Positions 1-5,163 of a stretch of 5,387 nucleotides of DNA are shown piece by piece. The translations under genes and the position numbers were made by a program. The stretch covers positions 1 through 5,387 of the forward strand of contig NZ_CALADU010000312.1 of assembly GCF_937890665.1 (NCBI RefSeq), written 5' to 3'. This DNA comes from an uncultured Subdoligranulum sp. (GTDB lineage Bacteria; Bacillota_A; Clostridia; Oscillospirales; Ruminococcaceae). Below the pieces are notes generated by a model that ran no database searches, was not told the origin of the DNA, and saw only the letters and a list, made by a program, of their open reading frames with translations. Position 1 is the first letter of the stretch, and every line of letters starts with the position of its first letter.

Positions 1-67
1 AAAGGGGAGGTGCAGGAGACGCGGCGCAGCCGCTGAATCCGAACCTCCTCTTTGAGGAAGCAGCGCC
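1..67. other. Short non-coding left edge downstream of the aminopeptidase gene
   Basis: These bases follow the stop codon of the minus-strand aminopeptidase gene. The minus strand carries a strong Shine-Dalgarno-like AGAGGAGG (complement of 44-51), but no ATG, GTG or TTG lies on that strand between it and the window edge. A weak hairpin (CCTC/GAGG around 47-56) has no U-run after it, so I do not call a terminator. Nothing else is supportable. Confidence 0.4.
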
Positions 68-1855
68 TCACCGCCCGATGGGCGCGCACTTCTTTTGCAG
101 CCACGCCTTTTCCTCGTCGTTCAGGCGGGGGGCCAGCGTTTCGTAGACATGCTGGTGGAAGGCGTTCAGCCAGTCGATCTGTACCCGGGACAGCTCATCC
201 ACAAGCACCGGCGTGGTGTCGATGGGCACCACCGTCAGCGGCGCAAAGCCCAGCCAATGTCCGTACTGGTTGTCGCCCAGATCGATGCACTCCAGCTCGT
301 TCTCGATGCGGATGCCTACCTCGTCGGTCTCATAGATGCCCGGCTCGTCGGTGATGGTCATGCCCGGCTTAAAGACCACCGGGTTGTTGGGCCGCAGGCT
401 CTGGGGGCCTTCGTGTACGCCCGAGATAAAGCCCACGCCATGGCCGGTGCCGCAGCGATAGTTCACCTTGTGGGCCCACACCGGTCCCCGGGCAAAGGTA
501 TCCAGCGCAAAACCGGTGCAGTAATCCAAGAAGACCGCCCGGGCCATGTCGATGTGGCTCTGCAATACCCAGGTATAGTACCGGCGCTCGTCGTCGGTCA
601 AGGGTCCCACCGGATAGGTCCGGGTGATGTCGGTGGTGCCGCAGTCATACTGCCCGCCGTTGTCCACCAGCAAAAAGCCTTTGCGCTCGATCTTGCTGTT
701 GACTTCGCCCTCGGCATGGTAGTGCATCATGGCGGCGTTGGGGCCCCAGGCTGCAATGGCGGGGAAACTTTCCTCCAGATACCCCGGCTGCTCGGAACGA
801 CGCCGGATCAGCATCTTTTCAATATCGGTCTCGTAGAGCTCCTGCCCTTCGGCCAGCGCCTTCTCCAAGTCCATCTCGAACCGGACCACCGCCACGCCGT
901 CCCGGATATGGCATTCCCGGATGTTCTTCAGCTCCACCTCGTTCTTGACGCCCTTCAGCGCAAAGATCGGGTCGGTGCCCGGCACCGTCTTGTAGGCGCA
1001 CAGTGCCGTGTACAGGTCGTAGTTGGTGGCCTTCTCGTCCACCAAGAACACCTCGTCGGCATCCACCTTGCTCACGCCGTCCAGCAGCTCGGTGTAGCCC
1101 CGCATCGTCACGCCGCTCTCGGCCAGCGTGGCGGCGTCGGCCTCGCTGATGCGGCCCGGTGCCACAAACAGCGTGCAGTCCTTGGAGGTCACCAGCGCAT
1201 AGGCTACCGCCAACGGCGTGCAGGGCAGGTCCCGCGCCCGCAGGTTGAGCAGCCAGCCCACGCAGTCCAGTCCCGTCACGGCCAACGCCGTGGCGCCCGC
1301 CTTGGCCAGCTCGTCCCGCACCATCTGGATGCGCTGGGCCGCCGTGGCGCCGGTCTGGGCCGGGGTCAGCAGTTCACAGGGAGTGTCGGGCAGGGCCGGA
1401 CGCTCGCCGGAAGCATCCCAAATGGGGCTGGCCACGTCTTGGCTCTTCAGCGCCGCGCCCTTCTTGGCCAGCACTTCGGTGTATTCCCGGGCCAGATTGG
1501 CGGGCACGCAGCTTCCGTCCAGCAGCAGGGTCTGGCCGGCGGTCATGTGCGCCGCCAGATACTCCTCCACCGTGGGCACACCCGCCGAACCGGCGTGCAT
1601 GCACTCGATCTCGGTCCCGGCCAACTGCTTGTCGGCCTGCACATAAAAACGGCCGTCGCACCACAGCGCCGAACCTTCCTGCGTGACTACCAAGGTGGAA
1701 TTTTCCCCCGTAAAGCCGGAGAACCACGGCAAGGCATTGTAATAATCGGGCAGATACTCGCTGCAATGCGGGTCACTGGTCATCAACAGCACGGCGTCTG
1801 CGCCCGCGGCTTTGGCAGCGGCACGCAGCGCGGCGATCTTTTCGTTGGTCGTCAA
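68..1855 (-). CDS. M24-family Xaa-Pro aminopeptidase (aminopeptidase P)
   Basis: A probable cytosolic metallopeptidase of 595 aa that removes the N-terminal residue from peptides whose second residue is proline, normally with two Mn2+ ions. The architecture is the three-domain form: creatinase-like N-terminal domain (about residues 4-155), second creatinase-like domain (about 165-305), and C-terminal pita-bread catalytic domain (about 310-540), followed by a short tail. All five expected metal ligands are visible: Asp398 (VDNGG), Asp409 (TTDITRT), His472 (GTGHGVG), Glu504 (DEPG) and Glu518 (RIENE). The supporting histidines of HYH (378-380) and VHEGP (His481) are also present. There is no signal peptide. 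The start is TTG at 1855, chosen because AAAGGGAG lies 9 nt upstream and the N-terminal domain begins directly after it; the next Met is residue 25, inside that domain. It appears to be a single transcription unit, divergent from the GTPase operon. The family call is firm; substrate preference is inferred. Confidence 0.95.
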   Translation of the reverse strand: MTTNEKIAALRAAAKAAGADAVLLMTSDPHCSEYLPDYYNALPWFSGFTGENSTLVVTQEGSALWCDGRFYVQADKQLAGTEIECMHAGSAGVPTVEEYLAAHMTAGQTLLLDGSCVPANLAREYTEVLAKKGAALKSQDVASPIWDASGERPALPDTPCELLTPAQTGATAAQRIQMVRDELAKAGATALAVTGLDCVGWLLNLRARDLPCTPLAVAYALVTSKDCTLFVAPGRISEADAATLAESGVTMRGYTELLDGVSKVDADEVFLVDEKATNYDLYTALCAYKTVPGTDPIFALKGVKNEVELKNIRECHIRDGVAVVRFEMDLEKALAEGQELYETDIEKMLIRRRSEQPGYLEESFPAIAAWGPNAAMMHYHAEGEVNSKIERKGFLLVDNGGQYDCGTTDITRTYPVGPLTDDERRYYTWVLQSHIDMARAVFLDYCTGFALDTFARGPVWAHKVNYRCGTGHGVGFISGVHEGPQSLRPNNPVVFKPGMTITDEPGIYETDEVGIRIENELECIDLGDNQYGHWLGFAPLTVVPIDTTPVLVDELSRVQIDWLNAFHQHVYETLAPRLNDEEKAWLQKKCAPIGR

Positions 1856-1864
1856 CGTTGAACA

Positions 1865-1872
1865 CTCCCTTT
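1865..1872 (-). promoter_or_regulatory. Ribosome binding site that fixes the TTG start of the aminopeptidase
   Basis: The minus strand reads AAAGGGAG, a good match to the anti-Shine-Dalgarno sequence, 9 nt before the TTG at 1855. No in-frame ATG exists nearby, so this site is the main evidence for the unusual start codon. Confidence 0.75.
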
Positions 1873-1891
1873 ATGCGTATCATATGGTTTC

Positions 1892-1919
1892 ATCATACCA
1901 CGTTTTATAAAAAGGTCAA
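1892..1919 (-). promoter_or_regulatory. Sigma-A-type promoter for the aminopeptidase gene
   Basis: On the minus strand a -35 box TTGACC (complement of 1914-1919) is separated by 16 bp from a -10 box TATGAT (complement of 1892-1897). Both boxes are 5/6 matches to consensus. Transcription would begin near 1885, giving a leader of about 30 nt with the ribosome binding site at its end. The spacer is AT-rich. I see no operator over it. Confidence 0.7.
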
Positions 1920-1963
1920 GCGGGCACAATATTTGCAAAAAGTTCAAAAAAACGGTCCCGCAA

Positions 1964-1980
1964 AAGGGGCAAAACCCCTT
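1964..1980. repeat. Small inverted repeat in the divergent promoter region
   Basis: AAGGGG (1964-1969) and CCCCTT (1975-1980) are perfect complements around a CAAAA loop. The repeat lies just upstream of the plus-strand -10 box, where a -35 element or regulator would sit. No uridine run follows on either strand, so it is a poor terminator candidate. It may be a protein-binding site or chance; the sequence alone does not decide. Confidence 0.4.
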
Positions 1981-1988
1981 GACGCGTT

Positions 1989-1997
1989 TGTTATAAT
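1989..1997 (+). promoter_or_regulatory. Extended -10 promoter for the GTPase operon
   Basis: TGTTATAAT is a perfect TATAAT with a TGn extension one base upstream. A correctly spaced -35 (about 1969-1974, GCAAAA) is poor, which fits an extended -10 promoter or one needing an activator. Transcription would start near 2004, leaving a leader of roughly 58 nt before the ATG at 2062. I looked for B. subtilis-type Zur boxes and AdcR-type TTAAC/GTTAA dyads here and found neither. Confidence 0.6.
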
Positions 1998-2049
1998 GGT
2001 ATTAGCAGTTAGTGTTTGCGACTGCCAGAACCAACCAATTCACGGAAAT

Positions 2050-2054
2050 AGAGG
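2050..2054 (+). promoter_or_regulatory. Ribosome binding site that fixes the GTPase start
   Basis: AGAGG lies 7 nt before the ATG at 2062. The reading frame stays open upstream to 1858, but that stretch overlaps the promoter and has no ribosome binding site. This site, together with the conserved beta-strand and P-loop directly after the ATG, sets the start. Confidence 0.7.
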
Positions 2055-2061
2055 TGCCATC

Positions 2062-3315
2062 ATGGCAGAGAATAAGACCAAAATTGATATTTTTTCCGGC
2101 TTTTTGGGCGCAGGCAAGACCACGCTCATCAAAAAACTGATTCAGGAGTGCTTCGCCGGGGAGCGCATCGTCCTGATCGAAAACGAATTTGGCGAGATCG
2201 GCATTGACGGCGGTTTCATGCGGGAAGCGGGCATTCAGGTCAACGAGCTGAACTCCGGCTGCATCTGCTGCTCGCTGGTGGGCGACTTCCGGGAAGCCCT
2301 CAAGCAGGTGGTGGAAACCTACCATCCCGACCGCATCCTCATCGAGCCCTCCGGCGTGGGCAAGCTGTCCGACGTGACCCGCGCCGTGGAAGGCGTAGCC
2401 GAGGCCCTGCCCGTCCAGTTGAACAGCTTTGTCACGGTGGCCGACGTGAACAAGGTCAAAATGTATATGAAGAACTTCGGTGAGTTCTACGACGATCAGG
2501 TCAGCCATGCGTCCTGCATCATCCTGAGCCGCACCGGCAACGCCAGCGAGAAGAAGGTAGCCGACGCCGTGGCCCTGCTGGCCGAAAAGAACCCCACCGC
2601 CACCATCGTGACCACCGACTGGACCGCCCTGTCCGGCGCGCAGATCGTCTCGGTGATGGACGGCAAACGGGATCTGGTGGCGGAACTGCTCAGCGAAGCC
2701 CGCGCCGCCAACGAAGCCCATGCCGGTGAGGAGGAGCATCACCACCATCACCATCATCATGAGGATGGCGAGGAAGAGCACGAGTGCTGCCACCATCATC
2801 ACGACCATGACGAGGAAGAGCACGAGTGCTGCCACCACCATCACGACCATGACGAGGAGGAAGAGCACGAATGCTGCCACCACCATCACGACCATGACGA
2901 GGAAGAGCACGAGTGCTGCCACCACCATCATGACCATGACGAGGAGGAGCACGAGTGCTGCCACCATGACCATCATCATGAGCACCACTACGACGAGCAC
3001 GGCGTTTGCAGTTGTGGGCATCACCACCACGACCACGATGCCGACGAAGTGTTCACCAGTTGGGGCCGGGAGACGGCCCACAAGTTCAGCCGCGCGGTGC
3101 TGGATGAGGCCCTCACCAAGCTGGACGGCGGCGAATACGGCATGATCCTGCGTGCCAAGGGCATTGTGGACGGCGGCGACGAAGGCTGGCTGGAGTTCGA
3201 CATGGTCCCCGGCGAGCACGAGATCCGTCCCAGCACCCCCGACGTCACCGGCAAGCTCTGCGTGATCGGCTCCAAACTGAACGAAGCAGCCATCGCCGCG
3301 CTGTTCGGCCTGTAA
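2062..3315 (+). CDS. COG0523/CobW-family GTPase with large His/Cys-rich metal-binding insert
   Basis: A 417-aa cytosolic G3E-class P-loop protein, probably a nucleotide-driven metallochaperone. Seen in order: Walker A GFLGAGKT (13-20); the COG0523 metal motif CICC (Cys67, Cys69, Cys70); Walker B-like ILIEPSG (92-98); a position where NKxD is expected that reads SRTG (156-159); a low-complexity insert (about 223-326); and a CobW C-terminal domain (about 329-417). The insert starts with eight consecutive His, then has four full copies of an EEEHECCHHHHDHD-type unit and a degenerate fifth, then a CSC pair and another HHHHDHD. That is about 46 His and 12 Cys in 101 residues. COG0523 proteins often carry a His-rich loop and serve Zn, Co or Fe enzymes; CxCC members include the zinc transferase ZNG1 and zinc-stress proteins such as YciC. 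Zinc is my inference. It is first in an operon, 19 bp before the next gene. Family call firm, metal and client unknown. Confidence 0.93.
   Translation: MAENKTKIDIFSGFLGAGKTTLIKKLIQECFAGERIVLIENEFGEIGIDGGFMREAGIQVNELNSGCICCSLVGDFREALKQVVETYHPDRILIEPSGVGKLSDVTRAVEGVAEALPVQLNSFVTVADVNKVKMYMKNFGEFYDDQVSHASCIILSRTGNASEKKVADAVALLAEKNPTATIVTTDWTALSGAQIVSVMDGKRDLVAELLSEARAANEAHAGEEEHHHHHHHHEDGEEEHECCHHHHDHDEEEHECCHHHHDHDEEEEHECCHHHHDHDEEEHECCHHHHDHDEEEHECCHHDHHHEHHYDEHGVCSCGHHHHDHDADEVFTSWGRETAHKFSRAVLDEALTKLDGGEYGMILRAKGIVDGGDEGWLEFDMVPGEHEIRPSTPDVTGKLCVIGSKLNEAAIAALFGL
2770..2961 (+). repeat. 42-bp in-frame tandem repeat encoding EEEHECCHHHHDHD
   Basis: Copies run 2770-2811, 2812-2853, 2854-2898, 2899-2940, then a partial copy 2941-2961 (EEEHECC only) that grades into a different His-rich sequence. 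Copies 1, 2 and 4 encode the same 14 residues and differ only at synonymous third positions (CAT/CAC). Copy 3 has one extra Glu codon, making it 45 bp, plus a synonymous GAA. Near-identity at DNA level points to expansion by slippage or unequal recombination, with the protein sequence kept. There are no spacers, so this is a coding minisatellite, not CRISPR. Confidence 0.95.
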
Positions 3316-3334
3316 GCAAGAAAGGAACACAGCT

Positions 3335-4312
3335 ATGGCAAGACAGATTCCGGTCTACCTGTTTGTCGGTCAGTTGGAGAGCGGCAAGACCAAGTTTATT
3401 CAGGAGACGATGGAGGACCCCCAGTTTGATTCGGGGGACAAGACGCTGCTGTTGGTCTGCGAAGAGGGCGAGGAGGAGTACGATCCCGACCGCTTTGCGT
3501 TTGGCGGGGTGCATGTGGCCCAGTTGGAGGACAAGAGCGAGCTGACCAAGGAGAACCTCACCGCGCTGGAGAAGAAGTCCGGCTGCGGGCGGGTCATTAT
3601 TGAATACAACGGTATGTGGCTGGTACAGGACCTGTACGACGCCCTGCCCGACAACTGGCTGGTCTACCAGTGCCTGACCACCGCCGACGGCACGACCATC
3701 AAGACCTATGCGGGGGACAACGCCATGCGGTCCCTGCTGCTGGACAAGCTGCGGGGCAGCGAGCTGCTGGTGGTCAACCGTGCCGAGCATGTGAACGATG
3801 AGGAGAGCCGTCAGTTGGTCCACAAGCTGGTGCGGCAGGCCAGCCGCCGGTGCGACATCGCCTATGAGTTTGCCGACGGCAGCGTAGCCTACGACGACAT
3901 CCCCGACCCGCTGCCCTTTGACGTGAACGCCCCGGTCATCGAGATCCCGGAGGAATTTTTCGGCATCTGGTATATGGACTGCATGGACGACGCCAAGAAA
4001 TACGACGGCAAGACGGTAAAATTCTTGGCGCAGGTCTGTCAGACCAACCGGGCGGGCAAGAACAGCTTTGTGCCCGGCCGGTTCGCCATGACCTGCTGCG
4101 TGCAGGATATCCAGTTTGTGGGATTCCCCTGCAAGTACGACGATTACAAAAATCTGGAACAGCGTAGCTGGATCACCCTGACCGCCAAGGTCAACCTCAA
4201 ATATCACCCCATCTACAAGGGCCAGACCCCTGACTCCACCGGGCCGGTGCTTACTGCACTGGCGGTGGAACCCGGCGAGAAACCCGCGGACGACGTGGTG
4301 ATGTTCAGCTAA
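3335..4312 (+). CDS. CobW-like P-loop protein fused to a C-terminal TIGR03943/DUF1980 (YcgQ-like) domain
   Basis: A 325-aa soluble protein with two parts. The N-terminal part has a Walker A GQLESGKT (12-19), a hydrophobic Walker B-like strand VIIEYNGMW (87-95) and a second strand LLVVNRAE (144-151) where NKxD would lie; this resembles CobW-type GTPases but lacks the CxCC motif. The C-terminal part (about 202-325) resembles the TIGR03943/DUF1980 domain: a YDGKTVKF strand (223-230), then RFAMTCC (249-255) with paired Cys254/Cys255, then a conserved Trp279. B. subtilis YcgQ carries such a domain after membrane helices and is the partner of a putative permease; here no membrane segment is seen and the P-loop part takes that place. 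The ATG has AAAGGAA 7 nt upstream and follows the GTPase stop by 19 bp, so the two are almost certainly cotranscribed. I infer a shared metal-trafficking role. The domain match is from recall of family motifs and function is unproven. Confidence 0.8.
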   Translation: MARQIPVYLFVGQLESGKTKFIQETMEDPQFDSGDKTLLLVCEEGEEEYDPDRFAFGGVHVAQLEDKSELTKENLTALEKKSGCGRVIIEYNGMWLVQDLYDALPDNWLVYQCLTTADGTTIKTYAGDNAMRSLLLDKLRGSELLVVNRAEHVNDEESRQLVHKLVRQASRRCDIAYEFADGSVAYDDIPDPLPFDVNAPVIEIPEEFFGIWYMDCMDDAKKYDGKTVKFLAQVCQTNRAGKNSFVPGRFAMTCCVQDIQFVGFPCKYDDYKNLEQRSWITLTAKVNLKYHPIYKGQTPDSTGPVLTALAVEPGEKPADDVVMFS

Positions 4313-4322
4313 GCGCAGAGGT

Positions 4323-4441
4323 GTTCTTTCTTTACAAAGAAAGAACCAAAGAAATTCCAACGAAAAAGATCCCGCAGGGAAATTCCCTGCGGGATCTTTT
4401 TTATCAGAGTTCTTTTGGTTCTTTTCTTGCAAGAAAAGAAC
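4323..4441. repeat. 119-bp nested palindromic intergenic element
   Basis: The element is symmetric about position 4382: reading 59 bases inward from each end on opposite strands, I count 47 of 59 identical. It contains three palindromes. The left one is GTTCTTTCTTT-AC-AAAGAAAGAAC (4323-4346), the central one has perfect 19-bp arms (4363-4381 and 4383-4401), and the right one is GTTCTTTTCTT-GC-AAGAAAAGAAC (4418-4441). The two flanking palindromes are each internally perfect although they differ from one another. The element occupies nearly all of the gap between the two convergent stop codons (4312 and 4450). It resembles a dispersed REP/MITE-like intergenic repeat without coding capacity; whether it is dispersed cannot be seen from one window. 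Confidence 0.85.
4363..4401. terminator. Bidirectional intrinsic terminator between convergent genes
   Basis: Perfect 19-bp arms with a GC-rich core (GATCCCGCAGGG) are flanked by A5 on the left and T6 on the right (4397-4402), so a stem followed by a uridine tract forms on either strand. It would end the plus-strand GTPase operon and the minus-strand 180-aa gene. It is the centre of the larger 119-bp palindromic element. Confidence 0.9.
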
Positions 4442-4449
4442 GACCATAT

Positions 4450-4992
4450 TTACGCCCGCTTATAGAGGATGGGTTCATCGTAGCCGAAGGTCCGTTTGCC
4501 GTTGACCTCCATGCTCTCCGACACTTCCAGCACATCCTTGCTGAACCGCTCAAAGAGGGTGAACTTCAGCACCGGGCTGAACATCGAGGTGCTGCCCCCT
4601 TCCCAGACGCCGTCCTTCTCGGTATACAGGGCCGGGGTGAACTTGGCCGAAGGCTTCAGGTCCGCGTAAGCCACCGGCTTCAGGTTCGCATAGGTAAAAC
4701 TGTCCTTGTCGTACCCGGCCGGCATGTCGTAGCTGGTCAGCAGCACGCCGCCGTCCTGCTCGGTGAACAGGAACAGATGGGGCGCCGCATGGGTGGCGCC
4801 GTTGGCCGTGAAGTAGCTTTCCTCCACCATAAAGACCCCCGCAAAATCGGCGGGCAATCCCTCGATCTTGTCGTTGCAGGCCGTGTTCCGGTGCTCCGCA
4901 TAGGGGAAGTTCTCCCCTTTCTTGGCCTCATACTGCTCGGCATTGTTGAAATGCCCGGTCAAAATCTGCATAAAATCCTTCAGCTTGCTCAT
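4450..4992 (-). CDS. Uncharacterised 180-aa protein, possibly CpeT/CpcT-like
   Basis: A small soluble protein with no signal peptide, membrane segment or obvious catalytic motif. It starts at ATG 4992 with AAAGGGG 7 nt upstream. The N-terminal LTGHFNNAEQ (11-20), followed by a VFMVEESYF strand (53-61) and a PHLFLF strand (71-76), recalls CpeT/CpcT-family proteins, which have a lipocalin-like barrel and act as bilin lyases in cyanobacteria. Non-photosynthetic relatives have unknown roles, and the match here is by eye and weak. A short internal repeat, YANLKPVA then YADLKPSA (101-116), may reflect two adjacent strands. The C-terminal half is rich in beta-type sequence (FTPALY, LKFTLFERF). It is transcribed alone, between its own operator-bearing promoter and the palindromic terminator, so it is probably an individually regulated gene. 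The coding call is firm; function is unknown. Confidence 0.85.
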   Translation of the reverse strand: MSKLKDFMQILTGHFNNAEQYEAKKGENFPYAEHRNTACNDKIEGLPADFAGVFMVEESYFTANGATHAAPHLFLFTEQDGGVLLTSYDMPAGYDKDSFTYANLKPVAYADLKPSAKFTPALYTEKDGVWEGGSTSMFSPVLKFTLFERFSKDVLEVSESMEVNGKRTFGYDEPILYKRA

Positions 4993-4999
4993 CGTTATA

Positions 5000-5006
5000 C
5001 CCCTTT
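5000..5006 (-). promoter_or_regulatory. Ribosome binding site of the 180-aa gene
   Basis: The minus strand reads AAAGGGG, 7 nt before the ATG at 4992. It confirms that start and lies just downstream of the GC-rich leader hairpin at 5016-5030. Confidence 0.7.
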
Positions 5007-5015
5007 CTGAGGTGG

Positions 5016-5030
5016 GCCCGCCGGGCGGGC
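5016..5030. repeat. GC-rich leader hairpin upstream of the 180-aa gene
   Basis: GCCCGCC (5016-5022) and GGCGGGC (5024-5030) are perfect complements around a single G; a real hairpin would open the inner pairs to make a loop. In the minus-strand transcript it would sit about 9 nt upstream of the ribosome binding site, inside a leader of roughly 77 nt. It has no uridine tract, so it is not an obvious terminator. It could protect the mRNA 5' end or affect translation. Confidence 0.5.
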
Positions 5031-5063
5031 GAAGTTTTGTTGGGTTCGTCTTGCGTTCTCTTG

Positions 5064-5078
5064 CTTGACAATGTCAAG
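5064..5078. promoter_or_regulatory. Operator-like dyad 1 (CTTGACA-A-TGTCAAG)
   Basis: A perfect 15-bp palindrome with 7-bp arms around A5071. It overlaps the last bases of the predicted minus-strand -10 box and the expected transcription start near 5070. It shares the core TTGACNANGTCAA, and the following GTAT, with a second dyad 28 bp away centre to centre. Its length and symmetry suit a winged-helix dimer such as a MarR- or GntR-type repressor, but no regulator gene is in the window. Confidence 0.65.
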
Positions 5079-5105
5079 TATGCTCCCATAGGTTGACTAA
5101 GTCAA
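5077..5105 (-). promoter_or_regulatory. Promoter of the 180-aa gene, overlapped by two operators
   Basis: On the minus strand a -35 box TTGACT (complement of 5100-5105) is followed after 17 bp by CATACT (complement of 5077-5082), a 4/6 match to the -10 consensus. Upstream of the -35 (5106-5135) the DNA is strongly A/T-rich with A and T runs, like an UP element. The operator-like dyads cover the -35 box and the -10/start region respectively, as expected for repression. Confidence 0.55.
5093..5105. promoter_or_regulatory. Operator-like dyad 2 (TTGACT-A-AGTCAA)
   Basis: A perfect 13-bp palindrome centred on A5099, covering the predicted minus-strand -35 box. It has the same TTGACNANGTCAA core and downstream GTAT as dyad 1, so the two are probably sites for the same protein. 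Confidence 0.65.
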
Positions 5106-5135
5106 GTATATAAACCAAAAACTTTTTGTGAACAA

Positions 5136-5163
5136 AACAAGCGGGGCCAAGGCCCCGCTTGTT
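5136..5163 (-). terminator. Intrinsic terminator of the LysO-family gene
   Basis: Perfect 13-bp arms (5136-5148 and 5151-5163) with core AAGCGGGGCC form a strong hairpin. On the minus strand it is followed by TGTTC and further T-rich sequence, after a TTTT that forms the end of the stem. The TAA stop of the upstream gene (5162-5164) overlaps the base of the stem, so termination is immediately after translation. Confidence 0.85.

Noticed and set aside
44..51. Strong minus-strand Shine-Dalgarno AGAGGAGG as the start of another gene
   Set aside because: No ATG, GTG or TTG follows on that strand before the window edge; only an ATT sits at the usual distance, which is too weak to call.
95..1861. 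Long open frame (588 codons) on the plus strand opposite the aminopeptidase gene
   Set aside because: It is exactly antisense to a gene with all catalytic residues intact; its protein is rich in Gly, His, Arg and Gln with no recognisable domain. High GC at third positions removes stops from the opposite strand.
1979..1984. TTGACG as the -35 box of the GTPase operon
   Set aside because: It is only 7 bp from TATAAT; the alternative -10 with this box (TATTAG, 2000-2005) has a 15-bp spacer and weaker match. The extended -10 is the simpler reading.
2005..2025. GCAGT/ACTGC stem in the GTPase operon leader as a riboswitch or attenuator
   Set aside because: Only 5 bp with an 11-nt loop and no partner helices or uridine tract; compatible with chance.
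1858..2061. N-terminal extension of the CobW-family protein (68 further codons)
   Set aside because: The extension would begin with TTG inside the aminopeptidase leader, crosses both promoters and has no family resemblance; the ATG at 2062 has a ribosome binding site and starts just before the P-loop strand.
2770..2961. Regular 42-bp repeats as a CRISPR array
   Set aside because: The units are directly adjacent without spacers and encode an in-frame protein repeat.
2002..3330. Minus-strand open frame of 442 codons opposite the CobW-family gene
   Set aside because: The stretch opposite the His repeats becomes artificial Val/Met-rich runs that imitate membrane segments. No ribosome binding site or family match.
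3245..4447. Minus-strand open frame of 400 codons opposite the P-loop/DUF1980 gene
   Set aside because: It runs through the palindromic terminator and is antisense to a well-supported gene.
4321..5010. Plus-strand open frame of 229 codons opposite the 180-aa gene
   Set aside because: It begins inside the terminator repeat, lacks a proper start context and has no recognisable domain, while the minus-strand gene has a good start and promoter.
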